Notes: generated by a model not told the origin, from the sequence alone. DNA of 8,732 nucleotides from an uncultured Desulfobacterales bacterium (GCA_947259865.1 CAMYNZ010000143.1:1-8732); one strand, 5' to 3'. Positions 1-6,840 are shown, counted from the stretch's first letter. Numbers and translations: made by a program.

Positions 1-31
1 AGGTTGGCAGAAAAAACTCCCCGACCCCTCA
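1..31 (+). repeat. Right end of a REP/MITE-like element, cut by the window edge
   Basis: Positions 11-31 (AAAAAACTCC then CCGACCCCTCA) match the right terminal repeat of the complete element at 4893-4912 and, inverted, its left end at 4635-4655. The preceding bases (aggttggcag) also resemble those before the 4893 copy (gggtaggtgg), so this looks like the right end of another copy whose body lies left of the window. As with the other two ends, an ATTAT lies within a few bases outside it (36-40). No coding capacity is visible here. It ends about 37 bp upstream of a possible promoter for the epimerase operon. Confidence 0.7.
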
Positions 32-67
32 CATAATTATAACTGTTGCCATATCGATAATTATATT

Positions 68-95
68 TTAACGTGTTGAAAAAATAGAGTATAAT
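68..95 (+). promoter_or_regulatory. Possible sigma-70-type promoter of the epimerase pair
   Basis: A perfect TATAAT at 90-95 is preceded, with 16 bp between, by a weak -35 match TTAACG at 68-73. It would give a leader of roughly 85 nt before the first epimerase. An alternative -35 hexamer TTGACA at 144-149 has no convincing -10 partner. The call rests only on hexamer matching in AT-rich DNA. Confidence 0.35.
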
Positions 96-185
96 AATTC
101 ATTTTATTAGGATTAGTTTAACTTGAATGGTTTCTGCCGGCGTTTGACATCCGCGGGACAGCAAACTTAAAGGGTTGGGGTAGCG

Positions 186-1136
186 ATGACTTTTGGCTTT
201 GACAGGGTGCTTGTTACCGGTGGCGCAGGTTTTATCGGCTCTCATCTCACCAGCGCACTTTTAGCAGAGGGCTGTTCGGTTTCCGTATTGGATAATCTTT
301 CCACGGGCCGCCTGAGTAACCTGGCGAAAGTTAAAAACAAGATTCTATTTCATCAGGGTGATATCAGAGATCCGGAAATCGTAAATCAAGCGGCTGCCGG
401 ATGCGGAGCCATATTTCACCTGGCGGCAATGGTTTCGGTTCCCCAGACCATCGAAAATCCGCTGGAATCAGCTCTTATCAATGATGTGGGCACATTATAC
501 GTATTGGAGGCTGCGCGCCGAACACGGGCCAAAAGAGTTGTTTTTATCAGCTCCTCTGCCGTGTATGGCGATGACCCGCAGTTGCCAAAAAAAGAGGACA
601 TGAACCCCAAACCGCTCAGCCCATACGCCGTTCAAAAACTCTCGGGAGAATATTATGCCCTTCTTTACCATGAACTCTATGGTATAAAAACCACCAGTCT
701 GCGTCTATTTAATGTTTTCGGACCCAGACAGGATCCTTCTTCGCCTTATTCCGGGGTTATCTCAATTTTTATGTCCAGAGCACTTTCAAAAACACCACCG
801 TCGATTTACGGTGATGGAACCCAGAGCAGAGATTTCGTATACGTAAAGGATGTGGTCAAAGCCAGCCTGCTGGCAGCATCAGCGGATAATGTGGCCGGAA
901 TTTCGATTAACGTGGGCACCGGCAAATCCGTTGATATAAATCAGCTCTGGGAAATGATTTGCCAAATGAATGGTTTGGAAATTGAACCTCAATACGCAGC
1001 GCCCAGACCCGGGGATATACCGGCATCGGTGGCCGACATCCAGCGGGCAGAATCTCTACTTGGCTTTAAACCGCAATATTTATTTGCTCAGGGCCTTGAG
1101 CACACCTTTGCGTGGTACAAAAATAACAGGCAGTGA
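186..1136 (+). CDS. NAD-dependent UDP-sugar 4-epimerase (UDP-glucose/UDP-GlcNAc 4-epimerase-like)
   Basis: Cytoplasmic extended-SDR enzyme that would invert C4 of a UDP-hexose (UDP-Glc/UDP-Gal or UDP-GlcNAc/UDP-GalNAc) through a transient 4-keto intermediate on bound NAD. The N-terminal Rossmann motif TGGAGFIGSH spans residues 11-20. Asp36 after the second strand favours NAD. The catalytic set is Ser122-124 (SSSAVYG) with Tyr147 and Lys151 (YAVQK). The block FNVFGPRQDP (175-184) and the C-terminal RPGDIPASVADI (274-285) are typical of the GalE/WbpP branch. Its 316 aa is a normal length. Ser281 aligns, from memory of the family, with the gatekeeper that is Tyr299 in E. coli GalE and Ser306 in WbpP, so acetylated substrates may fit. 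The ATG is preceded by a loose G-rich ribosome site (171-180). The stop abuts the next epimerase gene, so the two are probably co-transcribed. Exact substrate is not provable here. Confidence 0.9.
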   Translation: MTFGFDRVLVTGGAGFIGSHLTSALLAEGCSVSVLDNLSTGRLSNLAKVKNKILFHQGDIRDPEIVNQAAAGCGAIFHLAAMVSVPQTIENPLESALINDVGTLYVLEAARRTRAKRVVFISSSAVYGDDPQLPKKEDMNPKPLSPYAVQKLSGEYYALLYHELYGIKTTSLRLFNVFGPRQDPSSPYSGVISIFMSRALSKTPPSIYGDGTQSRDFVYVKDVVKASLLAASADNVAGISINVGTGKSVDINQLWEMICQMNGLEIEPQYAAPRPGDIPASVADIQRAESLLGFKPQYLFAQGLEHTFAWYKNNRQ

Positions 1137-2165
1137 GTGACAATTATGCAATTTAAATTCAAAAATGTTCTTGTTACCGGAGCGGCCGGTTTTATCGGTT
1201 TTCATCTGGCAAAGCGCCTGGTTGCTGAAGGGTACACGGTGACGGGGGTCGATAACCTGAGCCCTTATTATGATATCAACCTCAAGAGATCCCGACTTGA
1301 AATACTCGATAAATCCGAAAACTTTATTTTTAAACAGTTAGACCTTGCCCGGGCAAAGCCCCTGAACATGCTGTTTGATTCAGCTCAATTCGATGTTGTG
1401 GTAAATCTTGCTGCCCAGGCCGGTGTCCGCTATTCTCTAAAAAATCCCCATGCCTATGTCGACGCAAATTTGGTTGGTTTTGTCAATGTGCTTGAATGCT
1501 GCCGGCACAATGATGTGAAACACCTTGTTTTTGCTTCATCAAGCTCGGTGTACGGTGCCAATACGAAAATGCCGTTTTCGGTTCACCACAATGTCGATCA
1601 TCCGGTCTCCCTCTATGCCGCAACCAAAAAGGCCAATGAACTGATGGCCCATTCCTATAGCCATCTTTACCACCTGCCCTGCACGGGGCTGCGGTTTTTT
1701 ACGGTTTATGGTCCCTGGGGACGACCGGATATGGCGCTTTTTCTTTTCACCAAGGCCATAATAGAAGGTAAACCGATTGCGGTCTTCAACCACGGCCGGA
1801 TGCAGCGGGATTTTACCTATATTGACGACATCATCGAGGGGGTCGTTCGGGTTATGGGCAAGATCCCCGCTGCAGACCCCAAATGGCGCGGTGACAGCCC
1901 GGATCCGGGTTCATCGTATACTTGCTACAAGATATATAATATCGGTAACAACAATCCGATCCAGCTTGATCGTTTTATTGAAGTAATCGAGAAAGCTCTG
2001 GAAAAAACAGCCCAAAAGGAATTCATGGATCTTCAGCCTGGCGATGTTCCGGCCACCTACGCGGATGTGGACGACCTGGTCAATGATGTGGGGTTTAAAC
2101 CGGCAACGCCGCTTGCGGAGGGTATCCAGCGGTTTGTTGAATGGTACAAAGATTACTACGGCTAG
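1137..2165 (+). CDS. UDP-glucuronate 4-epimerase (UDP-galacturonate forming)
   Basis: Cytoplasmic NAD-dependent SDR enzyme converting UDP-glucuronate to UDP-galacturonate for capsule, LPS or exopolysaccharide. Numbered from the GTG: Rossmann motif TGAAGFIG at 14-21, Asp39, the family signature [13 protein letters not shown] (42-54), [10 protein letters not shown] (92-101), catalytic Ser134-137 with Tyr160 and Lys164 (YAATKK), [14 protein letters not shown] (187-200) and RDFTYIDDI (224-232). The signature around residue 44 and the GPWGRPDMA block separate this subfamily from ordinary GalE. Its 342 aa fits. The start is ambiguous: GTG at 1137 directly follows the upstream stop, while ATG at 1146 removes three residues and has GAGTGA just before it. 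I think ATG 1146 is at least as likely. It shares fold and motifs with the upstream epimerase but has clearly diverged, so the pair is not a recent duplication. Confidence 0.93.
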   Translation: MTIMQFKFKNVLVTGAAGFIGFHLAKRLVAEGYTVTGVDNLSPYYDINLKRSRLEILDKSENFIFKQLDLARAKPLNMLFDSAQFDVVVNLAAQAGVRYSLKNPHAYVDANLVGFVNVLECCRHNDVKHLVFASSSSVYGANTKMPFSVHHNVDHPVSLYAATKKANELMAHSYSHLYHLPCTGLRFFTVYGPWGRPDMALFLFTKAIIEGKPIAVFNHGRMQRDFTYIDDIIEGVVRVMGKIPAADPKWRGDSPDPGSSYTCYKIYNIGNNNPIQLDRFIEVIEKALEKTAQKEFMDLQPGDVPATYADVDDLVNDVGFKPATPLAEGIQRFVEWYKDYYG

Positions 2166-2191
2166 AAGTGGGTTGTTTTGAAACCACTTCT
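2164..2191 (+). terminator. Hairpin at the end of the epimerase pair, possible weak terminator
   Basis: AGAAGTGG (2164-2171) pairs perfectly with CCACTTCT (2184-2191) around a 12-nt loop, overlapping the stop codon of the UDP-glucuronate epimerase. No T-run follows, so it is not a classical intrinsic terminator. It may act as a 3'-end stabiliser or a weak terminator. Confidence 0.35.
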
Positions 2192-2339
2192 AAAGCCTAC
2201 CGGGGGCGGCAGGCGCATATATTGATCCGGGCTATATATGATTGTAGTCCTGATTTTTTGGGTCAATGATGGGTGATCGGTCCGGGCCAGGGTTAACGAA
2301 TACTTTTTCCTGTATAAAACAGGGTGCCAAGCGATAGCT

Positions 2340-2660
2340 TCAGACGGCGACGGCCTGCTGCTGCAGCTTATAAAACACAACTGATGCGTCTACGCAATTA
2401 TTTTTAATAATGCAATCGATGCATTTTGTCAGACCTTCACAATTTTTACAGGATGCCGGAAAGCATTTAGCGTAGTTTAATAATCGCTTCAATACATCTT
2501 CATAGTCTTTTAGTTGATTTATCAACCCACCGGCCGCTTCGTCTTTACATGCGAGCAACTTCGATTTTTTATCAATATAGACTCTAAACATACTGTGCAG
2601 AATGCAATCTTTGTTTAATTTTTCCAAACCCATACGCGATATCAAACTGTCGATGCTCAT
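2340..2660 (-). CDS. Small cysteine-rich protein of unknown function
   Basis: I do not recognise the family. I chose the internal ATG at 2660 (product MSIDSLISRM..., 106 aa) because GAAAGGAG precedes it at proper spacing. A longer frame beginning at 2738 has no such site. The protein is soluble, with no signal peptide or membrane segment. It has eight cysteines at 19, 38, 66, 71, 74, 80, 83 and 89. The last six sit as C-x4-C-x2-C-x5-C-x2-C-x5-C, with two CxxC pairs, in the C-terminal half. This suggests a zinc or iron-sulfur site or a redox role, but no known signature is matched exactly. The middle (45-64) looks helical. It is transcribed against the epimerase pair and has no operon partner in the window. 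Confidence 0.75.
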   Translation of the reverse strand: MSIDSLISRMGLEKLNKDCILHSMFRVYIDKKSKLLACKDEAAGGLINQLKDYEDVLKRLLNYAKCFPASCKNCEGLTKCIDCIIKNNCVDASVVFYKLQQQAVAV

Positions 2661-3172
2661 TATTTTCTCCTTTCGACAGTAGTATGTGCAACCACATAAA
2701 TCAGCCATGTCTGATACATGATGGTTGACTGCCTGCAATCGGGCCCTCCTGCCTTGTGATTTTAAACAAACAAATTAAATGGAATCTGCTGTGGGGGAGT
2801 CTGTGGGAGAAATGAGACCAGCTTAGAGTAGGGCATCAAGAACAGCTTCGGATCTGATGGAGCGGGAATTCACTGCTTTTAGTATTAATTTTTTATACCC
2901 TATCCGGATGCTGAGAGTCAAATGAAATTGCAATTATAGATTTGGGAAAAAGATAATGTAAATTTACGCCTGATTACGGATTTTTCGCCATCCCTGATTT
3001 TCCCGCCCGTACCATTTCGAAACCGCCCCCACCGTTATAAAGAATTCTGAAAAAAAGCCGATAATATGTTTGATGGTATTAATGAGATTTTTGAAATGAT
3101 TTTAGGTATATAATCCGATCGAGTGTAATAGTTGGTTTTGGTTTATCCGCAGGGTAAAAAAGGGAGGGCAAA
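2661..3172. other. Intergenic gap between the Cys-rich and OmpA-family genes
   Basis: These 512 bp separate two divergently oriented genes, so both promoters should be here. I see no convincing ORF on either strand and no RNA gene. A perfect TATAAT lies at 3109-3114, 58 bp before the OmpA-family gene. The nearest good -35 (TTGAAA, 3091-3096) is only 12 bp away, so that pairing is poor. An unusually G-rich patch around 2790-2810 contains a short repeat of CTGTGGG. Nothing else stands out. Confidence 0.5.
3109..3114 (+). promoter_or_regulatory. -10-like TATAAT upstream of the OmpA-family gene
   Basis: Perfect -10 hexamer 58 bp before the GTG start. No -35 at normal spacing: the sequence 17 bp upstream is GATTTT-like. 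It could be an activator-dependent promoter or chance in AT-rich DNA. Confidence 0.3.
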
Positions 3173-4183
3173 GTGCTTAATTTCATTTTTGTCGTCGTCG
3201 CCAAAAACTGGGTGTTGATCATTATGGTTTGTTTTCAGCTCATCTTCTGCTTTGTCGAACCTGTTCTTTCCAGGGCCGGAGCCGAATATTTTATCGTCAA
3301 TTTTGACTTGAATTCATTCCAGATCGGCGATGAAGAAAAAGAAAAGATTCATAATTTTTTAATAAACAATCGCCCGGTTAAAACGGAGAAAATTTTAGTG
3401 ATTGGATTTACCGATTCCACCGGACCGGAAGCCCTTAATGACAGTCTTTCAAAAAACCGGGCGGAAGCCGTCAAAAACGAAATCATCGCATCCATAAAAC
3501 CTAAATCTAATCGGGTTTCGGCGGATGGATTTGGTCCCAACGCACCCATCAGTAATAATAAATTTCCCGCCGGTCGTGCCCGCAATAGACGTGCAGAGGT
3601 ATACCTGAAAGCTGTGAAAGATTGGCGCCTGCAGCATTTGAGCAGCGTTAAAAATCACAATAAAACCCATATCTTCAAATACATCGAAGCGGCTAAGGAT
3701 TCGTTGTTTAAAGATCAATTTGATCAAGCGCTTGTGATGCTCAAAAAGGCCGCCCAGCTGGGCGGCGAAGATTATTCGGACTGGCATCTGACATACGGTG
3801 GCGTCGGTTTTTATGCCGGGCGGCCGTTACAACAACTCATACCAATATTTAACCGGGCCCTGGAATTGGATCCTTATAACTCAAAGGCCCGGGATTTTCT
3901 GGGCCGGATTAAAGCTCGTGAAGACTTCATGGCTCAAATTCCCGAATCCGATATGGGTCGCACCTACCGATGCCCTATTCGCGTCGCCTCGCGTTATCAA
4001 TTATATGAATATCTTCGGTTATTTAAAGTAAAACCCCGCGCTCGTTTCCACAACCGGATTTCGGGGAGTGAAAGGTGGGAATGTGAAGATTCCGTTGGAA
4101 ATATGATTGATTATTATTTCGATTGTTCAAAAATTCAGGCGGGCGCGTTTTACTCACCGGCGAATCTTTTTATTTCGAAGTAA
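3173..4183 (+). CDS. OmpA-family peptidoglycan-binding envelope protein with TPR-like region
   Basis: Predicted to be exported or membrane-anchored by a hydrophobic N-terminus (about 12-32) and to bind peptidoglycan. An OmpA C-terminal-like domain covers about 37-147. Its core has TDSTGPEALNDSLSKNRAEAV (79-99, Asp81 and Arg96 at the same 15-residue spacing as the diaminopimelate-binding Asp271/Arg286 of E. coli OmpA), then GFGPNAPISNN (119-129) and GRARNRRAEV (134-143). Residues about 165-245 resemble two TPR-type helical hairpins, the second with FNRALELDPYNSKAR (226-240). A C-terminal stretch (260-336) with Cys267, Cys303 and Cys318 is unassigned. The OmpA domain sits at the N-terminal side, the reverse of classical OmpA, and there is no beta-barrel. 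The GTG start has GGGAGG (3162-3167) five bases upstream. It stands alone on this strand and converges with a small RHH gene. Confidence 0.85.
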   Translation: MLNFIFVVVAKNWVLIIMVCFQLIFCFVEPVLSRAGAEYFIVNFDLNSFQIGDEEKEKIHNFLINNRPVKTEKILVIGFTDSTGPEALNDSLSKNRAEAVKNEIIASIKPKSNRVSADGFGPNAPISNNKFPAGRARNRRAEVYLKAVKDWRLQHLSSVKNHNKTHIFKYIEAAKDSLFKDQFDQALVMLKKAAQLGGEDYSDWHLTYGGVGFYAGRPLQQLIPIFNRALELDPYNSKARDFLGRIKAREDFMAQIPESDMGRTYRCPIRVASRYQLYEYLRLFKVKPRARFHNRISGSERWECEDSVGNMIDYYFDCSKIQAGAFYSPANLFISK

Positions 4184-4217
4184 AATTTGGCAGTTCGTAA
4201 AAGTTCGACAATAGATT

Positions 4218-4406
4218 TTATTGCGAATTAACCATTCTTTGTTCTCTTAAAAACGTATCCAGCGCTTCAATAACAACGTTGGTTATGGTCGTTGCGTTTT
4301 CACCGGCATACATCTTTACCCGGGCTGCCAGGTCACAGGGTAAACTAATAAGGAGATCTTCGCATTCGATTTGTTTTGTATCGCCGCTATCGGTTGCCTT
4401 GTCCAT
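4218..4406 (-). CDS. Small ribbon-helix-helix protein (orphan CopG/Arc-like)
   Basis: Predicted 62-aa DNA-binding protein. After a polar N-terminal arm (1-15), the pattern is strand (DLLISLP, 17-23), helix A (about 24-37, LAARVKMYAGEN) and helix B (about 39-56, TTITNVVIEALDTFLREQ). This is the RHH layout that dimerises into a two-stranded sheet placed in the major groove. GAGGA lies six bases before the ATG, supporting translation. Many RHH proteins of this size are antitoxins, but no toxin-like reading frame sits next to it, so it may be an orphan regulator. The frame ends 34 bp from the stop of the converging OmpA-family gene, with no clear terminator between. No family name can be assigned without a profile search. 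Confidence 0.72.
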   Translation of the reverse strand: MDKATDSGDTKQIECEDLLISLPCDLAARVKMYAGENATTITNVVIEALDTFLREQRMVNSQ

Positions 4407-4634
4407 TCCGTTTCCTCAGTATGATATGTTTGTTCAATCAGATTCCCATCTATCTTGCCAAGCGACTCTTGGAAATAAAATAAGCTGTTTTCCCAAGATG
4501 TCCACAGACCGACTCCATTTGAAAGCGCATCCTGTTTCCCATACATTATTGATTTGCGCCAAACAAGTAAAATAGGCATAAGGCATTGTCAAAACTGCAG
4601 CCAGGATATATTTTAATAAATCTATTTCATTATA
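4407..4634. other. Upstream region of the orphan RHH gene
   Basis: Non-coding as far as I can see. On the - strand a TTGACA (complement of 4587-4592) could be a -35 for the RHH gene but has no good -10 at 16-18 bp. Frames that cross this stretch on either strand lack ribosome sites and overlap the RHH gene out of frame. With the repeat element that follows, 4407-4935 is a 529-bp gene-free stretch. Confidence 0.4.
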
Positions 4635-4912
4635 TGAGGGGTCGGGGAGTTTTTTAGATTAGGTCGCTGCATGAATCATCAGCGACTGCATCGTGCAAAC
4701 TCACGCATAAGGGATCGTAGCAAAAGAACAGCGATTTAAAATTAAAATAATAGGCTTGGTGTTAAATCAGCAACGCGGGTGGAAGCCACATTTCGGTTGC
4801 TGCCTGTTCTTTCGCAACGTTCCCTAATGCCTTCAAACAGCGCACGATTTCGCTGCTGATAATTCATTCCGCTATTATCAAAGGGTAGGTGGAAAAACTC
4901 CCCGACCCCTCA
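4635..4912. repeat. 278-bp inverted-repeat element (REP/MITE-like), complete copy
   Basis: The ends are perfect inverted repeats: TGAGGGGTCGGGGAGTTTTT (4635-4654) and its complement (4893-4912). Inner arms also pair: 4671-4696 with 4845-4870 (20 of 26 positions) and 4710-4731 with 4804-4825 (19 of 22). The centre holds two small hairpins: GATTTAA/TTAAATC (4733-4739/4762-4768), and CAGCAAC/GTTGCTG (4768-4774/4796-4802) enclosing GTGG-AAG-CCAC (4779-4789). As DNA or RNA it could fold end to end into a branched structure. ATTAT flanks it on both sides (4629-4633, 4913-4917), perhaps a short target duplication or just AT-rich target preference. It has no coding capacity. A related end is at 11-31. 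The layout fits non-autonomous elements moved in trans, for example by a REP-associated Y1 transposase, but no transposase is in the window, so that link is inference. Confidence 0.82.
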
Positions 4913-4935
4913 ATTATCTGAAGGGGGAGGAACTC

Positions 4936-5577
4936 ATGATTGTCAGACAATTGAGAGTGGGGCACATGGACGTTTTCTGTTATCTTGTCGGATGCGAGAA
5001 AAGCCGGGAGGCTATAGTTATCGACCCGGGTGGAGATGAAGACAAGATCCTGGAGCGTGCCAAAACGGATAACCTCAATATTACTTATATCTTCAATACG
5101 CATCACCATTGGGACCATACGTCCGGAAACGCCCGTCTTAAAGACATGACCGCTGCGAAATTGGTTATGCATGCTTTGGAGGATGACATTCTTCAGGGTC
5201 GCGGACCGTGGGGCAGTGGCCAGCCCGCTTCACCGCCGGCGGATTTTCGGATAAAAGATGAGAAGGAATTGAGGGTGGGGGATATTTCATTTCAAATTTT
5301 CTTTACCCCGGGGCATACCCCGGGCGGACTTTGCCTTTACGCTGGAGGCCAGCTATTCACCGGTGACACGCTTTTTGTGGGAGACAGCGGTCGCACCGAT
5401 TTGCCGGGAGGGGATCGCTCCACCCTGGGCGCTTCCATAAGAAGTCTGATGAAATTGCCGGATGATACTATCGTCTGGCCCGGTCATGATTACGGCGATT
5501 CCACCCGTTCGACCATCGGTCATGAAAAAAGAACCAATGCTAACGCAAAGGAATACGGCTATTATGTGGAAGATTGA
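4936..5577 (+). CDS. Metallo-beta-lactamase-fold hydrolase, glyoxalase II-like
   Basis: Cytoplasmic binuclear metal hydrolase, probably acting on a thioester such as S-lactoylglutathione or a related thiol adduct. All metal ligands are visible: THHHWDH (55-61; His56, His58, Asp60, His61), His127 in GHTPG, Asp144 in TGDTLF, and His184 in WPGHDYG. The segment GRTDLPGGD (152-160) is typical of the glyoxalase II/YcbL/persulfide-dioxygenase branch. At 213 aa it lacks the C-terminal substrate domain of full glyoxalase II (about 260 aa) and so resembles the short YcbL type. The ATG is preceded by GGGGGAGG (4922-4929). That site lies only 9 bp after the end of the 278-bp repeat element, so the promoter must lie within or beyond the repeat. 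No glyoxalase I or other pathway partner is adjacent, so the substrate remains open. Confidence 0.9.
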   Translation: MIVRQLRVGHMDVFCYLVGCEKSREAIVIDPGGDEDKILERAKTDNLNITYIFNTHHHWDHTSGNARLKDMTAAKLVMHALEDDILQGRGPWGSGQPASPPADFRIKDEKELRVGDISFQIFFTPGHTPGGLCLYAGGQLFTGDTLFVGDSGRTDLPGGDRSTLGASIRSLMKLPDDTIVWPGHDYGDSTRSTIGHEKRTNANAKEYGYYVED

Positions 5578-5593
5578 ATCATAAATAATGTGG

Positions 5594-5624
5594 GTCTTTT
5601 CCAGCGGTGTTTCTAAAAGACACC
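5594..5624 (+). terminator. Alternative hairpins after the MBL-fold gene, possible terminator
   Basis: GTCTTTT (5594-5600) pairs with AAAAGAC (5615-5621). Alternatively, GGTGTTT (5606-5612) pairs with AGACACC (5618-5624) with one G-T. The two are mutually exclusive. No T-run follows, so termination is uncertain. Confidence 0.3.
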
Positions 5625-5709
5625 TCCTGTCGGTGCCTTGACGTATCGGGGCAGCCACTTTGACGATATTTGTCACTTCCCATTGCATGACCTGTCTTTT
5701 TTAACTCAC

Positions 5710-5788
5710 AATATGCTAAAATAATTATGCTTTTTAATTTTGGGCCAAACCCGAGTTCCATGGGAATTTGGCATGCTTTTAGCATATT
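5710..5788 (+). promoter_or_regulatory. Nested inverted repeats in the leader of the lipoprotein gene
   Basis: AATATGCTAAAA (5710-5721) and TTTTAGCATATT (5777-5788) are perfect 12-bp complements. Inside them, GCCAAACCC (5744-5752) pairs with GGG-AA-TTTGGC (5762-5772) with a two-base bulge. ATGCTTTT occurs directly repeated at 5727-5734 and 5773-5780. The block ends 21 bp before the AAGGAGG of the lipoprotein gene. It could be an RNA leader structure, an operator pair, or a small palindromic element; the sequence alone does not decide. Confidence 0.5.
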
Positions 5789-5821
5789 TGACCTCCACAC
5801 CCGTAATTAAGGAGGTTGATT

Positions 5822-6712
5822 ATGCCAAAGAAGCGCTGCCTCAATTTGATGCTTAGTGCTTTGTTTATCGCTTTTCTGTGGGGTTGTGCCGGATTCCAGC
5901 CGGCCTTCAACCCAAAGTATTTCTCATCGTCGGCCCCGGAGGTACCCAATTCCAGGATTGAATTAACTCAAGAAGTGGTTGATACTATTTCAATGGCTTC
6001 AATTCAAAATTTGGCCGTCAATGCCAGTATCCACTGGGTTGCCAGCGATAATTTGATTCTAAGAGTAGGTGTTTGGGGAAAAGATGGACATTATGCAACA
6101 TATTTAATTATCCCGAGCAGTGGTAAAATAAATAAATTACAGGGAGCAGCGGAGGAACGCATCTTAAAAAAGATTGATGGAAGAATTGATATCGAATCCA
6201 CTGAGACGAAGTTTATGAAAGTAATCCGTACGATTAATTATTATCTGCTCTACAGGGGCAAAAAGACGCCCTATATCGGCCGTGTTATAGACGGGGATCA
6301 GGTGGTTGATATTGCAGTGAAGGTTGATACTAAAAGGTATAACAACTGTAAAATAAAAGGAACAATAAAAAATAAAAGCAATGATATCAGTATACCGGTA
6401 AAATGGTCGAGCAAGAAACACGGTTACAAACACCAAAGCAGTGTAAAAAGTCTTTTCCGAGATTTCAAGATTTCACCTGACGGTCGCTATTATGTTATGG
6501 GAGCGGCGGATGTGGGAGGCCCGTACTTGTATGACTCTTATATGAAGCGAAAATGCAAACCGGACTGGCTCATTAGACACTATCGGCATCATGCCATTAC
6601 CGTCGATCCGAACTGGAATCAAATCGCTTTGCTACGGTCTGAGAATTCACTGATGCAAACAGACAACCGTTATTGGATTGAAATCCATGACTTTTCGATC
6701 GCAGACATGTGA
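5822..6712 (+). CDS. Putative lipoprotein of unknown function
   Basis: Exported protein probably lipid-anchored. Positive N-terminus (PKKR), hydrophobic segment (about 7-20) and a lipobox-like LWGC (19-22), where Trp at -2 is unusual, put the modified cysteine at 22. The ATG at 5822 is preferred because AAGGAGG (5809-5815) lies six bases before it; a TTG two codons earlier overlaps the space after that site. The mature part (about 275 aa) is rich in beta-type segments. FKISPDGRYYVMGA (215-228) followed by HHAITVDPNWNQIALL (256-271) resembles blades of a PD40/WD40-type propeller, but too few repeats are visible for a full one. A central basic stretch (171-207) is rich in Lys and Asn. I do not recognise the family. 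It stands alone, with a structured leader upstream, and converges with the tandem-RHH gene. Confidence 0.8.
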   Translation: MPKKRCLNLMLSALFIAFLWGCAGFQPAFNPKYFSSSAPEVPNSRIELTQEVVDTISMASIQNLAVNASIHWVASDNLILRVGVWGKDGHYATYLIIPSSGKINKLQGAAEERILKKIDGRIDIESTETKFMKVIRTINYYLLYRGKKTPYIGRVIDGDQVVDIAVKVDTKRYNNCKIKGTIKNKSNDISIPVKWSSKKHGYKHQSSVKSLFRDFKISPDGRYYVMGAADVGGPYLYDSYMKRKCKPDWLIRHYRHHAITVDPNWNQIALLRSENSLMQTDNRYWIEIHDFSIADM

Positions 6713-6829
6713 TCCTAATATGCGGTAACTGTTTATTGAACTGATGTTGATATCGCCAGGTGACAGAATTGAAGCAACGCTTTTTTACAGCATCCTCAGA
6801 TGAATTCGGGTTTAAAAATCCCACCCGGT

Positions 6830-6840
6830 TTGACCGTCAA
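6830..6840. promoter_or_regulatory. Palindrome TTGACCGTCAA, possible operator copy
   Basis: An 11-bp palindrome with one central base, 9 bp beyond the stop of the tandem-RHH gene. It has the same core, TTGACNGTCAA, as the larger palindrome upstream of that gene (7557-7567). I saw no third copy by eye. Possible second binding site for a regulator; function is inferred. Confidence 0.4.

Noticed and set aside
2309..2323. CCTGT/ACAGG hairpin as a terminator for the Cys-rich gene
   Set aside because: Read on the - strand it is followed by a run of A rather than T, so it does not look like an intrinsic terminator for that gene.
2661..2738. Longer N-terminus for the Cys-rich protein (26 extra residues)
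   Set aside because: No ribosome site at 2738, while GAAAGGAG stands at the right distance from the ATG at 2660.
4316..4579. An 87-aa frame on the - strand overlapping the orphan RHH gene
   Set aside because: No ribosome site before its ATG, it overlaps a better-supported gene out of frame, and its composition is unlike a real protein.
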